A stretch of DNA of 6,025 nucleotides from a bacterium. GTDB lineage: Bacteria; Cyanobacteriota; Vampirovibrionia; Gastranaerophilales; Gastranaerophilaceae. The position numbers were made by a program, and so were the translations under genes. The DNA is taken from positions 1-6,025 of the forward strand of contig JAGOIO010000084.1 of the NCBI GenBank assembly GCA_017995595.1. Direction: 5' to 3'. The notes beneath the pieces were generated by a model. The model had not been told where the DNA came from and made no database searches. It saw nothing but the letters and a program-made list of their open reading frames with translations. Of the stretch, positions 5,045 to 6,025 are shown in pieces. Positions within the stretch are counted from its first letter, which is position 1; the number at the start of each line of letters is the position of its first letter.

Positions 5045-6025
5045 TTATTTTAAGTTTATTAAATAATTCTTTGCACAATTTTCTAAAGTATAGTTTTTTA
5101 CGGTTTCGTTAGCATTTTCGTTTATTTTTTCTAATGTCGGTGAGCTTAGAAAACTTGCTTGTTTAATTCCTTTGTCGTTCCATTCTTTTATTTTCAAAAG
5201 TGTCGTCTTAATATCTTCAACTGTAGGGTTACACAAAAATCCATTTTTGCCGTCTAGTATTATTCCGTCTATTCCGTCATTCTTCGTTCCAACAGTAATG
5301 CAACCGCTTGCCATTGATTCAATATATACCATTCCGAAAGTTTCATTTACGCTTGGTAGTATAAATATGTCTGATTTTTGCATTTTCTCAATGACATCAA
5401 CTTTTTCTATTTGTCCGTAAAATTTTACAGACTTACCACCAAGTCTTTTTAGCTTTCTCCATTCTTTTCCTGCACCAATAACTTCCAGTTTAAAATCAGG
5501 TAATTCTTTTATTGCACAAATAACTTTATCTATATTCTTTCGCTTTATTAATTGTCCACAGGTTAAAACTCTTATTGGCTTTGAAAAATTAATTTCTCTT
5601 GAAATAATGTATTCAGGACGAATTCCGGAAGGTGCTACAAAAGTTTTACTTTTGTATTGTGGTAAAATGTTTAAAAATTTCTTTTGCAAAATATTTGAGC
5701 GACATGCTATTTTATGTGAATATTCAAGAGCTTTTCTCAGTTCTGTTGCAAAATAATTTTTATATAAATTCTTTGTAAGAACTGTAATATCTGCATTATG
5801 GATTCCACAGATAAGAGGCTTGTTGTATTTTTGTGCAATTTTGTTTGCCCAAATTATTCCTGATGGCATGTGTGCGATTATTAAGTCATAGCTTTTGATA
5901 TTTAACTCTATAGGCATTTTATTTTCAATATTAAGCAAAAAAGGCAAATGGTAGTTTAAATTAAATACTGTAACTCCGTCGAAATCATAACTACCGCTTT
6001 TGTAAAAAGGTTTGTTTCTCAAAAA
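5045..6025 (-). CDS. GT4-family glycosyltransferase, N-terminus cut by the window edge
   Basis: The visible 326 codons encode most of a GT-B fold glycosyltransferase of CAZy family 4, which transfers a sugar from an activated donor to a glycan, lipid or protein. Counting from the TTG codon at 6022, the N-terminal acceptor domain continues to about residue 145, with GIHNAD near 73-78. The donor-binding domain starts at KPIRVLTCGQLIKRKN (148-163) and holds IGAGKEW (182-188). The EX7E motif is Glu227-Glu235 in NETFGMVYIESMASG, followed by DGKNGFL. The frame stays open to the window end, and the only start near it is a TTG with no visible ribosome site. About 50 family residues, including the first beta strand and Gly-rich loop, are missing, so the true start lies beyond 6025. 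Donor and acceptor cannot be told. It converges on the plus-strand gene with a 102-bp gap. Confidence 0.88.
   Translation of the reverse strand, partial: FLRNKPFYKSGSYDFDGVTVFNLNYHLPFLLNIENKMPIELNIKSYDLIIAHMPSGIIWANKIAQKYNKPLICGIHNADITVLTKNLYKNYFATELRKALEYSHKIACRSNILQKKFLNILPQYKSKTFVAPSGIRPEYIISREINFSKPIRVLTCGQLIKRKNIDKVICAIKELPDFKLEVIGAGKEWRKLKRLGGKSVKFYGQIEKVDVIEKMQKSDIFILPSVNETFGMVYIESMASGCITVGTKNDGIDGIILDGKNGFLCNPTVEDIKTTLLKIKEWNDKGIKQASFLSSPTLEKINENANETVKNYTLENCAKNYLINLK

Noticed and set aside
6020..6022. TTG codon as the true start of the glycosyltransferase
   Set aside because: The frame remains open to the window edge, no ribosome site can be seen, and the family needs roughly 50 more N-terminal residues.

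Overview
This is an AT-rich bacterial window with a flagellar rod operon at its centre. The most likely source is a flagellated gut member of the Gastranaerophilales (Melainabacteria/Vampirovibrionia, the non-photosynthetic sister group of Cyanobacteria). That placement comes from my memory of a protein family there that shares the N-terminus of the 479-residue protein encoded at 3503-4942; no search was possible. The AT-rich composition, strong Shine-Dalgarno sites and a tandem heptanucleotide repeat are compatible with it but do not prove it.

Layout: (1) 94-813, plus strand, a 239-residue zinc metallopeptidase. Its HEFAH site and downstream Tyr/Glu pattern match the anthrax lethal factor / Pro-Pro endopeptidase type (MEROPS M34, ATLF-like). 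It has a probable promoter overlapped by a near-perfect 21-bp dyad. (2) 820-3079, minus strand, four tightly packed flagellar axial genes in transcription order: FlgF-like, FlgG-like, flgB, flgC. The flgC stop lies 6 bp from the peptidase stop, and one 12-bp-stem hairpin can end both transcripts. (3) 3080-3502, a divergent control region. It holds a sigma-70-like promoter for the rod operon on the minus strand and, on the plus strand, a nearly perfect sigma-28 (FliA) promoter. It also holds a terminator-like hairpin facing the minus strand and a cluster of TGACT/AGTCA half-sites. (4) 3503-4942, plus strand, a 479-residue protein of unknown function with a helical N-terminus, a Ser/Thr/Asn/Tyr-rich middle and a coiled-coil C-terminus. 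(5) 4952-4991, a TAATCCC tandem repeat, followed by a strong intrinsic terminator. (6) 5045-6025, minus strand, a GT4-type glycosyltransferase whose N-terminus lies beyond the right edge.

How it fits together: the four minus-strand genes encode rod subunits, the early-assembled axial part of the flagellum, and are read from a housekeeping-type promoter. The divergent gene carries a textbook late-flagellar promoter. This suggests that the uncharacterised protein is made after hook-basal-body completion and may be a flagellar export substrate or accessory. The peptidase and the glycosyltransferase are neighbours whose link to the flagellum is not shown by the sequence.
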